64,000 bases of DNA from an uncultured Spartobacteria bacterium (lineage in GTDB: Bacteria > Verrucomicrobiota > Verrucomicrobiia > Chthoniobacterales > Chthoniobacteraceae). Positions within the stretch are counted from its first letter, which is position 1. Each line of letters opens with the position of its first letter. The DNA lies in NCBI GenBank assembly GCA_903901425.1, contig CAIURC010000208.1, positions 1 to 64,000 on the forward strand, read 5' to 3'. The notes beneath the pieces are model-generated. The model had not been told where the DNA came from and made no database searches. It saw only the letters and a program-made list of their open reading frames with translations. Both the position numbers and the translations under genes were made by a program. Of this stretch, positions 38,540 through 47,902 are shown one piece after another.

Positions 38540-39316
38540 CTAAATCTCCTCCGACTCATTTCCGCTCCAAGCAGTTTCTTCCACGCCGCCCGATCGGAAG
38601 TGCTTCTCGCCCCGTTGCCGGATTCCACCGGCATACTTGGCCCCACCCGACCGACTCAGGTTGAAGGAACGCACCAGATCGCGCATCCAATCCGGGAACC
38701 TGTTGAGAAACTTCAACTCCAGCACGACGTCCTGCCCGAAAACCACCACGGGATCTTTCATCCACGTCTTTGGCACAGGCTCGAAATACGGTTCGGATCG
38801 CACGTGGCGGTCCATGGTCACCCGAAAACTGTTGTTTTCAGTACTCACCCACGCCTCGCGTCGGTAAGCCACATGACTCTTGGGTTTGGCCCCCAAAGTT
38901 TGCATCAGCCCGTAAAAATCCTCCAAGCTTCTCCAGTCTTTCTCGCCTGAAACCAGCGCACTTTCAGGCAGTTGCCCCCCCAGAAAGGGCGCAATTTCGC
39001 TCTTGGGCAACCGGCACCTCGATTTCCGGATCACCTCGTTGAACCGCCTCTTCACCTCGACAAACACCGGGCTTTTCTCCGAGTCGTCGTAGTAACGCAC
39101 CCGCAGCTTGAACCGGTCTTTCTCCCCCTTGACGGTCGCCTCGTACGTGTCAAGCGCATCGGAGTCCAGATAGATGTTGTGGATGTCGTACGAGAAATCC
39201 TCCCCGGCAAACTCGTCCAATTCCAAGTAGGGCCGCACGTAATCCCGCACCTCAGTTGCGAGGGATTCGGGGATCAGGTACTTGATCTCAAAGCGTTGCG
39301 CCTGAAGCTCAGGCAT
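38540..39316 (-). CDS. VTC-domain polyphosphate polymerase-like protein
   Basis: RFEIKYLIPESLA, YDIHNIYLDSDALDTYEA, RFKLRVRYYDDSEKSPVFVEVKRRFNEVIRKSRC, HVAYRREAWVS, FRVTMDRHV, VVLELKFLNRFPDWM. Confidence 0.9.
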   Translation of the reverse strand: MPELQAQRFEIKYLIPESLATEVRDYVRPYLELDEFAGEDFSYDIHNIYLDSDALDTYEATVKGEKDRFKLRVRYYDDSEKSPVFVEVKRRFNEVIRKSRCRLPKSEIAPFLGGQLPESALVSGEKDWRSLEDFYGLMQTLGAKPKSHVAYRREAWVSTENNSFRVTMDRHVRSEPYFEPVPKTWMKDPVVVFGQDVVLELKFLNRFPDWMRDLVRSFNLSRSGGAKYAGGIRQRGEKHFRSGGVEETAWSGNESEEI

Positions 39317-39634
39317 ACTCGCCTCCCCTCTGGTGAGCGCCCAGAAAGCGGTCTGGGACTCCGGGAACCCTGAAAACCAAAGGCATCTTGTCACGCGATA
39401 CGAAAGCTTCTCTCTCGGAGAATTTTCTGAGACAAGTGTGCGGGTTCTTCATTCGGTTACAAACGTGTGACATTCTGGACTCTGAGGCGCCGACCGCCAA
39501 GCTTTCTGTGCATTTCCCGTAACTTTTTTGCCATTTCTAAGCCTGCCAAAGGACGGAACACCGACGAACTCCCCCGAGACCCCGGTTGGAACCCTCCTTG
39601 ACCTACAGGTGATCAACTCTTTATCCCTTCTGCA

Positions 39635-42600
39635 ATGTTTAATTTTCGCCACCTTTGCACCCAGACTCTTCCGCGTCTGTCGGTAGTTCTCCGTGCTTTT
39701 TTCTTTCTCCTCGCCGCCGATTGCCCCACCCGCGCCCAGTCCGCGACCGCTCACCGGGCTTTCATCACGGAATTTGCCGCCTCCAACAGCACGTTTCTGG
39801 ACGAGGACGGGGATCCCTCAGACTGGCTCGAGCTGCACAATCCCGGTGCATCGCCTCTGGTCCTGACAGGCTGGTTTCTTTCGGATGACCCGGCCCAACC
39901 GAGAAAGTGGCGGTTCCCGGAAACGGTGCTGCCTGCGGGCGACTTTTTGGTCATTTGGGCCTCGGGCAAGGACCGTCGGGCAGCCGGCTTGCCCCTGCAC
40001 ACCAATTTTTCGCTCTCAGGGACCGGGGAATCCCTGATTTTGAGCCGGCAGGACGGATCGGTTTCGCACCAGTTTCTCAATTACCCAGCCCTTGGAACCA
40101 CGGTCTCGTACGGGATGCAATTTGAGTCTGCTCGGTGGACTCCAGACCCGCTCCGCGGCGTGTACCGGGTTCCCCTGGGGCCGACACCGCGTTGGTTCGG
40201 ATCGGATTTTCCGGCCGGAGGTTGGCCCTCGTTTACGGGCCATCAAGGGTTCGGTCCCGCCGCGGTGCAACCGGGGATGCGCCTCAGGCAGGTGGGCGCG
40301 GCTCCGGGATTCGGGGAGGTCAACACTCTGGCCCGCTGTGACGCACTTTTGGCGCTTTCTGGGGACAGTCCCCTGATTGCCGTTCAGGCCACGGAAACGG
40401 TTTCCTCGGTGAACTACGGGGGATCCCATTACCCCGGCGACACCCTGCTACCCACGCCAGCCACCGATTTTTACGCAGTCCAAGCCACCGGGATGGTTCT
40501 GATCCCCACTGCAGGCACGTATTCTTTTGGACTGAACTCGGATGACGGCGGCCGGATCCGGATCGACGGGCAGGATGTGATGGTGGACGACTCCCTGCAC
40601 GGGGAGCAGGACCACATCGGGACGGTGACTCTGAGCGCCGGCTACCACGCGTTTGAAATGGTGATGTTTGAAAATGGCGGGGGCGATCTGGTCGAGTTTT
40701 ATGCCGCTCCCGGGGTTCACACTGAGTGGTCCGCGGCCATGAAACTGGTGGGGGACACGGTAAACGGCGGCCTTGCCACCGTCTTGGCATCGCCTTCCAA
40801 CGGCCTGACCGAAGCCGCCATGCGCGGCATCCAAGCGTCCTGCTATTTCCGGGTCGCGGTTCAACCGGCCTCCAGACCTGCCCTTCAGTCGCTGTCCACC
40901 CTCCGGCTTCATGTCCGGTACGATGACGGATTTGCGGCGTTCCTGAACGGCACCCGGGTGGCTTCCCAGAACGCGCCGCCCGCGCTCACGCACGCCTCCA
41001 CCGCCACCGCTCCGCACCTGCTCTCAGCGGATGCTCCATTCGAGGCGCACAACCTCACCCCCTTTCTTCCCCTGGTGCGCTCCTCGGGCAATGTTCTCGC
41101 GCTCCAAGGACTCAACGTCAGTGCCGGGGACGCCAGTTTCTTTCTGGATGCCGAGATGGTGGCGGGCCGGCTCCTGGTGGACGCTCCGCCGGTGGCGTTT
41201 GAAAACGGGCAGCGCACCCCGGGCACGGTGAACTCCCCGCAGACCGCGGTTCTGGGCAGCGCTCCCGTGCTTCTGAGCGTGCCAGCAGGCTACTACACGC
41301 AGCCATTTACGCTCACCCTGCAAAGCCCGACTCCGGGCAGCACCATCCGATACACGCTGGATGGCTCCACGCCGACCGCCACCTCCGGCACCGTGTATTC
41401 CAGACCACTGACGGTCGCCAAAACCTCCGTGCTCCGGTCAGCGGCATTCCGTGCGGGAAGCGCGGCCTCGGCCGTCACCACGGCCACCTACTTTTTCATG
41501 GACGACGTCCTGACCCAGTCCCCGACGGGGGCCAAACCCAGCCCGGCATGGCCGGCGGTAAACAACGGCCAACATTTCATCCGCTACGGGATGAGCCCGC
41601 TGATCGTCAACTCCACCGACCCCGAAATTGGCGGCAGAGCCAAGGTCCGTGAGGGGTTGCTCAGCCTGCCCGCGGTTTCTTTGGTCACGGATCTCCCCAA
41701 CTTCTTCGACTCCGAGACGGGCATCCTATTTAATCCCAACGGAAGAGGCAGCCAGTGGGAACGGCCCTGCTCGATGGAGTTTCTTTCACCTCCTGGAACT
41801 AACCGCCCCAACGGCTCCCAGGAGTTCCAAATTGACTGCGGCGCGCGCACCCGGGGCGGATTCAGCCGCGACCCCTCCAATCCCAAGCACGGCTTCCACA
41901 TGTTTTTCCGGAGCCGGTATGGCGCAGCCAAACTGGAGTACCCGCTTTTCGGGGAATCGGGCGCGCAAACGTTCGACCAGATCGATCTGCGGACTGCCCA
42001 GAACTATTCCTGGTCGTTTGGCGGGGATCTCAACAATTCGTTTCTTCGCGAGGAATCCTCCCGGCGCGCCCAGTTGGCGATGGGGCAACCGGCCTCGCAC
42101 GTGCGCTATTTCCACCTCTTCATCAACGGCCACTACTGGGGCCTTTTCAACTTTGACGAACGCAAGGAAGCCAGTTTTGGAGCGACCTATTTCGGCGGCA
42201 ATAAAGAGGAGTACGACGTCATCAAGTGCGAACAGAGCGAGGGGTACGTCACGGGCATCACCGATGGCCAGATTGACGCCTGGCGCGACCTTTGGGAAAA
42301 AGGTCGGGCCCACGCAGCAACCCCCTCCAACGCGGCGTATTTCAGCCTGATGGGCCTCCAAGCCGACGGAACCACCCCTTCCACGGATCCCGTCCTGCTG
42401 GATGTGGACAACCTCATCGATTACCTGCTGCTCACTTTCTGGACCGGCAACGAGGATGGATGCACCTCCGCCTTCCTCGGAAATGGCACTGCCAACAACT
42501 GGTTCGGACTCCGGAACCGGAACAGCACAGCCGGTTTCCGTTTTTTTGCACACGACTTCGAACACAGCCTCGGCCTGCCCAGCGGCTCCGCAGGAGTGGA

Positions 42601-45600
42601 CCGGACCGGACCTTTCGAGTCGGAAAACCAAGCCGTTTTTGAACTCTCCAACCCCTACTTCCTCCATCTGGATCTGCTTCCCAACCCCGAGTATCGGATC
42701 CGCTGGGCGGACCGCGTCCAGAAACACCTCTTCGGAACCGGGGCGTTGTCGACCGCCTCATGGACGAACCGGATTCAAACGCTGGCTGCGGAGATCAACT
42801 CCGCCATCACTGCGGAGTCGGCGCGCTGGGGAGGGGCAAAAACCCAAACCCCGCTCAATCGAATTCACTGGCTCGACTCCAAAAACTGGATCCTCAACAC
42901 CTTTATCCCGGCCCGACACGACATCGTTCTGGCTCAACTGCGCAAACCCGAGCTCGGCCTTTTTCCGCAGACTGACGCCCCCCAACTCTCCCCTTCCGGT
43001 GGCCGGGTGGCACCCGGAACACCCCTGAACGTCCTCTCGACCTCCACCGTGTACCGGATGCCGGACGGGAGCGACCCCCGGGCCATCGGAGGCGGCATCC
43101 GCCCCGGCGCAATCGCCTCGCCGCCCTCGACCGGATCCACCCAGACTCCGGTGGCCTTCGGGTCCCAGTGGCGCTATCTGGACACGGGCATGGATCAGGG
43201 CAGCGCATGGCGCACCGCGGGCTTTGATGATTCTGCATGGGCCCTGGGCAACGGCGAACTCGGCTACGGCGACGGGGATGAAACCACCGTTGTCCAAGGC
43301 GGCCCTGCCGATGCCCGACACGCCACCGCCTATTTCCGACGCACATTTTCGCTCGCCGGGGTGTCTGGAATTGTTTCCGCCACCGTCTCCCTCAAGTACG
43401 ATGACGAGGCATGGGTATACCTCAACGGACAGTTGGTGCACAAAACCACCGCCGGACTGCCCGACAACCCCAGGTTTGACGCCTACACCGGGACCGGAAA
43501 TGAGAACACCACAGCGACGTTCACAATTGATCCGGCACTTTTGCTGGAGGGCAGCAATCTTCTGGCCGTCGAAGTCCACCAAGGCAACGCCACCAGCTCG
43601 GACCTGAGTTTCGATCTGCAACTCCAAACCGGCACCGCTTCCGAAGGAACCTCCATCCTTGCCAGTGCCACCCCCGGAATTCAGACCCTCCGGCTCCGCG
43701 CCCTCAACGATTCCACAAACGAGTGGAGCGCACTGACTGAAACCACGCTTCTCGTCGGAGTCGAATCCCCCGCCCCAGGCTCCCTGGCCATCGCAGAACT
43801 CCTCTACGCACCCGCCCCCCCCACAGAGGCCGAAAAAAACGCCGGCTTCCGAAACGCATCGGACTTTGAATTTGTCCTGCTCCAAAACGTGAGTGCCAGC
43901 CACTTGGATTTGGCGGGAGTCCGGCTCGACAAGGCAGTGGAATTCACACTGACCGAGCAGTCCCCGCACCGAGTCCTGGCCCCTGGCGGACTACTCGTTG
44001 TGGCGGCCAACCCGGCGGCATTCGTGGCGCGCTCAGGCAGCGCCATCCCAGTGACGGGCCCCTTCAAGGGCAATCTTGCCAATGAGGGGGACCATCTCCG
44101 CGTTTTGTTTGGCTCCAGCCTCATCACCCAACTTTCCTACACCGCGGGCGGATTGTGGCCCCGGATTCCCGACGGTTCAGGCCATAGCTTGGTCCGGGCG
44201 CAACCCACCTCGCAGCCAGGCTCGGGGTCCACCCCGGGAGAATGGTTTGTGAGTTACCGCAGGGGCGGCGATTTCCAGCAGACGCCCCCCCCACAGGGTT
44301 CCATCCAGCTTGGAACCGCCTCCCTCGAAACCGTTGAAGCACCAGGAACGGTCCAAGTCCCCGTGTTACGCACCGGGCCGCTGAATACACCCGCCTCCGT
44401 CCAGTTCACCACGCAGCCCGGTTCGGCAATCGCCGGCAGCGATTTCACCGCCACCTCCGGCACGCTCTCGTTTCCCGTCGGGTCTGCCTCCAGCTCAGTG
44501 AATGTCACGATCTCTGGGGATACGCTCCACGAGGCGACGGAATCGTTCACCGTTGAACTTGCCAATCCGACGGGCGCTATCGCGGGCGCCCCGCTTTCAA
44601 CCGTGGTCCGGATCTTGGACGACGACTCCACCGCAGCACCTGCCAACGACCGCTTTGCTCAGGCCCAACCCATCGCCGGTTCCTCAGGCACGGTTGCCGG
44701 CTCCAATCTGAGTGCCACCCGGGAAACCGGTGAACCCCTCCATGGAGGCCCGGGCAGCACCTCCATCTGGTTCCGCTGGACCGCCCCAGCCAATGGAACC
44801 GTCCAGTTCCGCACTGCCGGCAGCGCCAACCCCGACGGTTCGCCCATGGACACCCTCCTGGCGGCATACACCGGCACCCGCCTCAACGCCCTGGTCCCCA
44901 TCGCCTCCAACCACGACGCAGCGCCCGGAGATCCCACCAGTTCCCTCCAATTCGCCGCATGCAAAGGCGACTCCTACCTGATCGCAGTCGATGGCGCCTT
45001 CGGTGCCGCCGGCACCGTTCTCCTCGATTGGAACAGCCCGAACGCCAAGTTCGAGTTCCGGTCCCCGACGTTCTCGGCACGGGAAGGGCGTCCCAGCGCC
45101 TCCGTGGAAGTCGTTCGCTCAGGCAACACTTCCAGCGCGGCGTCCGTTTCTGTTTCCACCGCATCGGACTCCGCCGCAGCCGGATCGGATTTCACCACCA
45201 CCAGTGTCCTGCTCGAGTTCCTTCCCGGACAACGGTCGATCCAAGTCGAGATCCCGCTTTTGGATGACACCGAACAGGAGGGACCCGAGTCTTTTCTGGT
45301 TTCGCTGCAGAACCCGTCCGCAGGCCATTCCCTGGGCCTCATCTCCAACGCCGCCGTCCAGATCTCGGATGACGAGGATGCACCCGCCCAGGATCACTTT
45401 GCGCTCGCTTCCACGCTCAGCGGGGAATCCGGTTCGGTTACGGTCAATAACGCCGGTGCAACGCTCGAGTCGGGCGAACCGGTCCATGGTCCGGATGGCG
45501 GCCGCTCGGTCTGGTTTGTCTGGACGGCTCCCCGGAACGGCCGCGCGACCTTTGAAACCATGGGGAGCCTGACTCCGGGCGGGATGCCTCTGGACACCCT

Positions 45601-47854
45601 GCTGGCCGTCTACACCGACACCGCGCTCGATGCGCTCGAGGTGGTGAACCGCAACGACAACGCGCCGCTGACTCCCACCAGCCGCGTCCAGTTCACGGCA
45701 AAATCCGGCCAGACCTATCGGATCGCCATCGACGACCGGGCCGGAGGCGGCACCGTGCTCCTCACATGGTCCCTTGTGGATTCCGACACCCTGCTTGAGT
45801 CGATCCCGGGCCTGCCCGCGCCATTTCTGGAAGTGACCGAGTCTTACTCGGAATCCCTTGCCGGTTCGATCGCCAGTGGGTTCACCGTGCAGCCAAGCCA
45901 GAAGCTGGTGGCGACCCTCAAGGCCCCCATGGGCAGCCTGACCCCGGCCTTCCTCACCCCAGAGGCGCCTTTTGAGATTCGGCTGGGCGATGTGCAATTC
46001 TCCGGAACGCTGGGCATGGACCCCGTGTTTTCCGCGTCCAAAACCAGCGCCAGAATTCCGCTGCTCCATTCGGACAACCAGCGGGCAGGCACGCTTCTGC
46101 TCTCGTGGACCAAAACCCAACTGACTCTGGTGCTGACCGTGGAGCATCCCGAACTGCTCTTTGAGGCCGGCGATCATTTCGGCCCCACGGGACCGTTTTC
46201 CGGACAGGTCGGTGCCTCTCAGGTCCGGTTCAGCATCGCGAATTTTGTGGCCAGCCGAAGGTTGTATTTTTCTGGAAACACCACGCGCACCCAACTCACC
46301 CGTGGCACCAGCAACTTCACCCTCCACGCGGTCTCCCTCCGGGCCAGCCCAGATCTTTCAGGGCCTTCCATCGCGTTACAAAGACCGCTGCCACCCGCCA
46401 GAACCACCGCTGCCACCGTCTCGATCGCCGGGACCATCTCGGATGCGCGCGGCGTCACTGACGCGCAACTGCTCCTGAACGGGTCGGTTTTTCCGACCCT
46501 GACCCTTGCCCCGGCGCTCCCGGCCAACAGCCTCAGCTTCAACGCCGCAAATTGCCCGCTGCAACCGGGCAAAAACACGCTGGAACTCCGCGCCACGGAC
46601 CGGGACAGCAATGTCTCCGTTTCAAAACGGGAGATCACCCGGTCGGTTCTCACGCCTGTCACTATCACCAGTCAGGGCTCAGGCAGCATTGCCGGAAAAC
46701 CCAGCGGCACTCTGCTGGAGATCCAATCCTCAGCCTCGTGGACCGCTTCCCCGGCGGCAGGCTGGCTTTTTGACCGCTGGAGCGGCTCCGTGGACAGCAC
46801 TTCCCCCACCCTGACGGCCGTCATCACGGAAAATTTCCTGCTCCAAGCCAACTTTGTTCCCAACCCGTTCCCGGCGGATTCCGGCTCGTACAGCGGCCTG
46901 ATTCGTTCCGGCGCCTCTGCGCCTGCTGGGTCCATGAGCGTCACCTTGAGTTCCTTGGGAGCGCTGACTGGAAAACTCATCCTTGCCTCGGGAACGGTCC
47001 AGTTCAAGGGATCGGTGCGTCCGGATGGCCTTTTTACCATCTCCATTCCAAGAAAGGGGCTTCCCCCGCTCTCTCTGAGACTCCAGTTCGCGCTTCGAGG
47101 ATCCGGCCAGGTCTCTGGCACTGTCTCAGACACCCTGACCGTTCTCCGCATCGATGCGGAACAGGATGCCACGTTCGCAACACCCCCGGAATCCGCGGGC
47201 GCCTACTCGGTGCTGTTCCAACCAGGTGTTCCAGCCTTCCCGGGCCACGGTTTTGCCGCTGGAACAGTCAGTTCCAAGGGGCGGATGACCCTTGCCGGCA
47301 GCCTCCCCGACGGGACCAAGTTCTCCGCAGGCGGGCAACTTTCCCGGGATTTCCTTTTCACATTTCTGACGGGACTCTCCAAACCCGCCGGGCAACTCAC
47401 CGGATTTCTTTCCCTACAAACTCCCTCCATGGGTGGAGATTGGACCTGGTCACGTGCTGCAGTGGGGAGCGTTTCTGGATTCACTGTTTCCGCCGAAACA
47501 ACGGTTCGCCGTTACCAGCCTCCAGCCGCCAACACCCGGCTCCTGGACGCGCTCAACGCCGCCAACGGCGCGGCTGTGCTCGCATTCTCCAGCACCGCCC
47601 TCGGCACCCATTCCCGCCCGTTCGTACTCGATGTGAAAAACAAGGCCGCGTTTTCCCCAACATCTCCCTCCCGGGCGGTCAGCCTCTCCTTTTCAACCGC
47701 TTCCGGAGTCTTTACGGGCTCGTTCCAGGATCCCGTTTCGGGTGCCAATCACTCGTTCTCGGGAATCGTGGATCAGGTGGCCGGGACTGGAGCCGGTTTT
47801 TTCCTCGGGCCGCAAGGCCCGGGCACGCTCACACTGGCGCCGGCAGCGGACTAG
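39635..47854 (+). CDS. 2739-aa secreted CotH-kinase mosaic protein (LTD, PA14-like, chitobiase-C-like, CotH, Calx-beta, PPC-like modules)
   Basis: ITEFAASNSTFLDEDGDPSDWLELHNPG (LTD), YSFGLNSDDGGRIRIDG (PA14-like), IRYTLDGSTPTATSGTVYS, CotH motifs LIDYLLLTFWTGNEDG...NNWFGLRN...GFRFFAHDFEHSLG, two Calx-beta units. Confidence 0.9.
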   Translation: MFNFRHLCTQTLPRLSVVLRAFFFLLAADCPTRAQSATAHRAFITEFAASNSTFLDEDGDPSDWLELHNPGASPLVLTGWFLSDDPAQPRKWRFPETVLPAGDFLVIWASGKDRRAAGLPLHTNFSLSGTGESLILSRQDGSVSHQFLNYPALGTTVSYGMQFESARWTPDPLRGVYRVPLGPTPRWFGSDFPAGGWPSFTGHQGFGPAAVQPGMRLRQVGAAPGFGEVNTLARCDALLALSGDSPLIAVQATETVSSVNYGGSHYPGDTLLPTPATDFYAVQATGMVLIPTAGTYSFGLNSDDGGRIRIDGQDVMVDDSLHGEQDHIGTVTLSAGYHAFEMVMFENGGGDLVEFYAAPGVHTEWSAAMKLVGDTVNGGLATVLASPSNGLTEAAMRGIQASCYFRVAVQPASRPALQSLSTLRLHVRYDDGFAAFLNGTRVASQNAPPALTHASTATAPHLLSADAPFEAHNLTPFLPLVRSSGNVLALQGLNVSAGDASFFLDAEMVAGRLLVDAPPVAFENGQRTPGTVNSPQTAVLGSAPVLLSVPAGYYTQPFTLTLQSPTPGSTIRYTLDGSTPTATSGTVYSRPLTVAKTSVLRSAAFRAGSAASAVTTATYFFMDDVLTQSPTGAKPSPAWPAVNNGQHFIRYGMSPLIVNSTDPEIGGRAKVREGLLSLPAVSLVTDLPNFFDSETGILFNPNGRGSQWERPCSMEFLSPPGTNRPNGSQEFQIDCGARTRGGFSRDPSNPKHGFHMFFRSRYGAAKLEYPLFGESGAQTFDQIDLRTAQNYSWSFGGDLNNSFLREESSRRAQLAMGQPASHVRYFHLFINGHYWGLFNFDERKEASFGATYFGGNKEEYDVIKCEQSEGYVTGITDGQIDAWRDLWEKGRAHAATPSNAAYFSLMGLQADGTTPSTDPVLLDVDNLIDYLLLTFWTGNEDGCTSAFLGNGTANNWFGLRNRNSTAGFRFFAHDFEHSLGLPSGSAGVDRTGPFESENQAVFELSNPYFLHLDLLPNPEYRIRWADRVQKHLFGTGALSTASWTNRIQTLAAEINSAITAESARWGGAKTQTPLNRIHWLDSKNWILNTFIPARHDIVLAQLRKPELGLFPQTDAPQLSPSGGRVAPGTPLNVLSTSTVYRMPDGSDPRAIGGGIRPGAIASPPSTGSTQTPVAFGSQWRYLDTGMDQGSAWRTAGFDDSAWALGNGELGYGDGDETTVVQGGPADARHATAYFRRTFSLAGVSGIVSATVSLKYDDEAWVYLNGQLVHKTTAGLPDNPRFDAYTGTGNENTTATFTIDPALLLEGSNLLAVEVHQGNATSSDLSFDLQLQTGTASEGTSILASATPGIQTLRLRALNDSTNEWSALTETTLLVGVESPAPGSLAIAELLYAPAPPTEAEKNAGFRNASDFEFVLLQNVSASHLDLAGVRLDKAVEFTLTEQSPHRVLAPGGLLVVAANPAAFVARSGSAIPVTGPFKGNLANEGDHLRVLFGSSLITQLSYTAGGLWPRIPDGSGHSLVRAQPTSQPGSGSTPGEWFVSYRRGGDFQQTPPPQGSIQLGTASLETVEAPGTVQVPVLRTGPLNTPASVQFTTQPGSAIAGSDFTATSGTLSFPVGSASSSVNVTISGDTLHEATESFTVELANPTGAIAGAPLSTVVRILDDDSTAAPANDRFAQAQPIAGSSGTVAGSNLSATRETGEPLHGGPGSTSIWFRWTAPANGTVQFRTAGSANPDGSPMDTLLAAYTGTRLNALVPIASNHDAAPGDPTSSLQFAACKGDSYLIAVDGAFGAAGTVLLDWNSPNAKFEFRSPTFSAREGRPSASVEVVRSGNTSSAASVSVSTASDSAAAGSDFTTTSVLLEFLPGQRSIQVEIPLLDDTEQEGPESFLVSLQNPSAGHSLGLISNAAVQISDDEDAPAQDHFALASTLSGESGSVTVNNAGATLESGEPVHGPDGGRSVWFVWTAPRNGRATFETMGSLTPGGMPLDTLLAVYTDTALDALEVVNRNDNAPLTPTSRVQFTAKSGQTYRIAIDDRAGGGTVLLTWSLVDSDTLLESIPGLPAPFLEVTESYSESLAGSIASGFTVQPSQKLVATLKAPMGSLTPAFLTPEAPFEIRLGDVQFSGTLGMDPVFSASKTSARIPLLHSDNQRAGTLLLSWTKTQLTLVLTVEHPELLFEAGDHFGPTGPFSGQVGASQVRFSIANFVASRRLYFSGNTTRTQLTRGTSNFTLHAVSLRASPDLSGPSIALQRPLPPARTTAATVSIAGTISDARGVTDAQLLLNGSVFPTLTLAPALPANSLSFNAANCPLQPGKNTLELRATDRDSNVSVSKREITRSVLTPVTITSQGSGSIAGKPSGTLLEIQSSASWTASPAAGWLFDRWSGSVDSTSPTLTAVITENFLLQANFVPNPFPADSGSYSGLIRSGASAPAGSMSVTLSSLGALTGKLILASGTVQFKGSVRPDGLFTISIPRKGLPPLSLRLQFALRGSGQVSGTVSDTLTVLRIDAEQDATFATPPESAGAYSVLFQPGVPAFPGHGFAAGTVSSKGRMTLAGSLPDGTKFSAGGQLSRDFLFTFLTGLSKPAGQLTGFLSLQTPSMGGDWTWSRAAVGSVSGFTVSAETTVRRYQPPAANTRLLDALNAANGAAVLAFSSTALGTHSRPFVLDVKNKAAFSPTSPSRAVSLSFSTASGVFTGSFQDPVSGANHSFSGIVDQVAGTGAGFFLGPQGPGTLTLAPAAD

Positions 47855-47902
47855 CCGTGCTTTTTTCTCCACTCCGTTGCGGAGACGGCTAGGGTGACGT
47901 CC

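Noticed and set aside
39598-39630. TTGACC-N17-TTATCC as a sigma-70 promoter for the CotH gene
   Set aside because: The -35 is good but the -10 fits poorly and the start codon is only about 12 bp downstream; not enough to call.
45119-46327. 402-aa minus-strand ORF in the CotH gene
   Set aside because: Antisense to Calx-beta/PPC-like coding sequence; no domain support.
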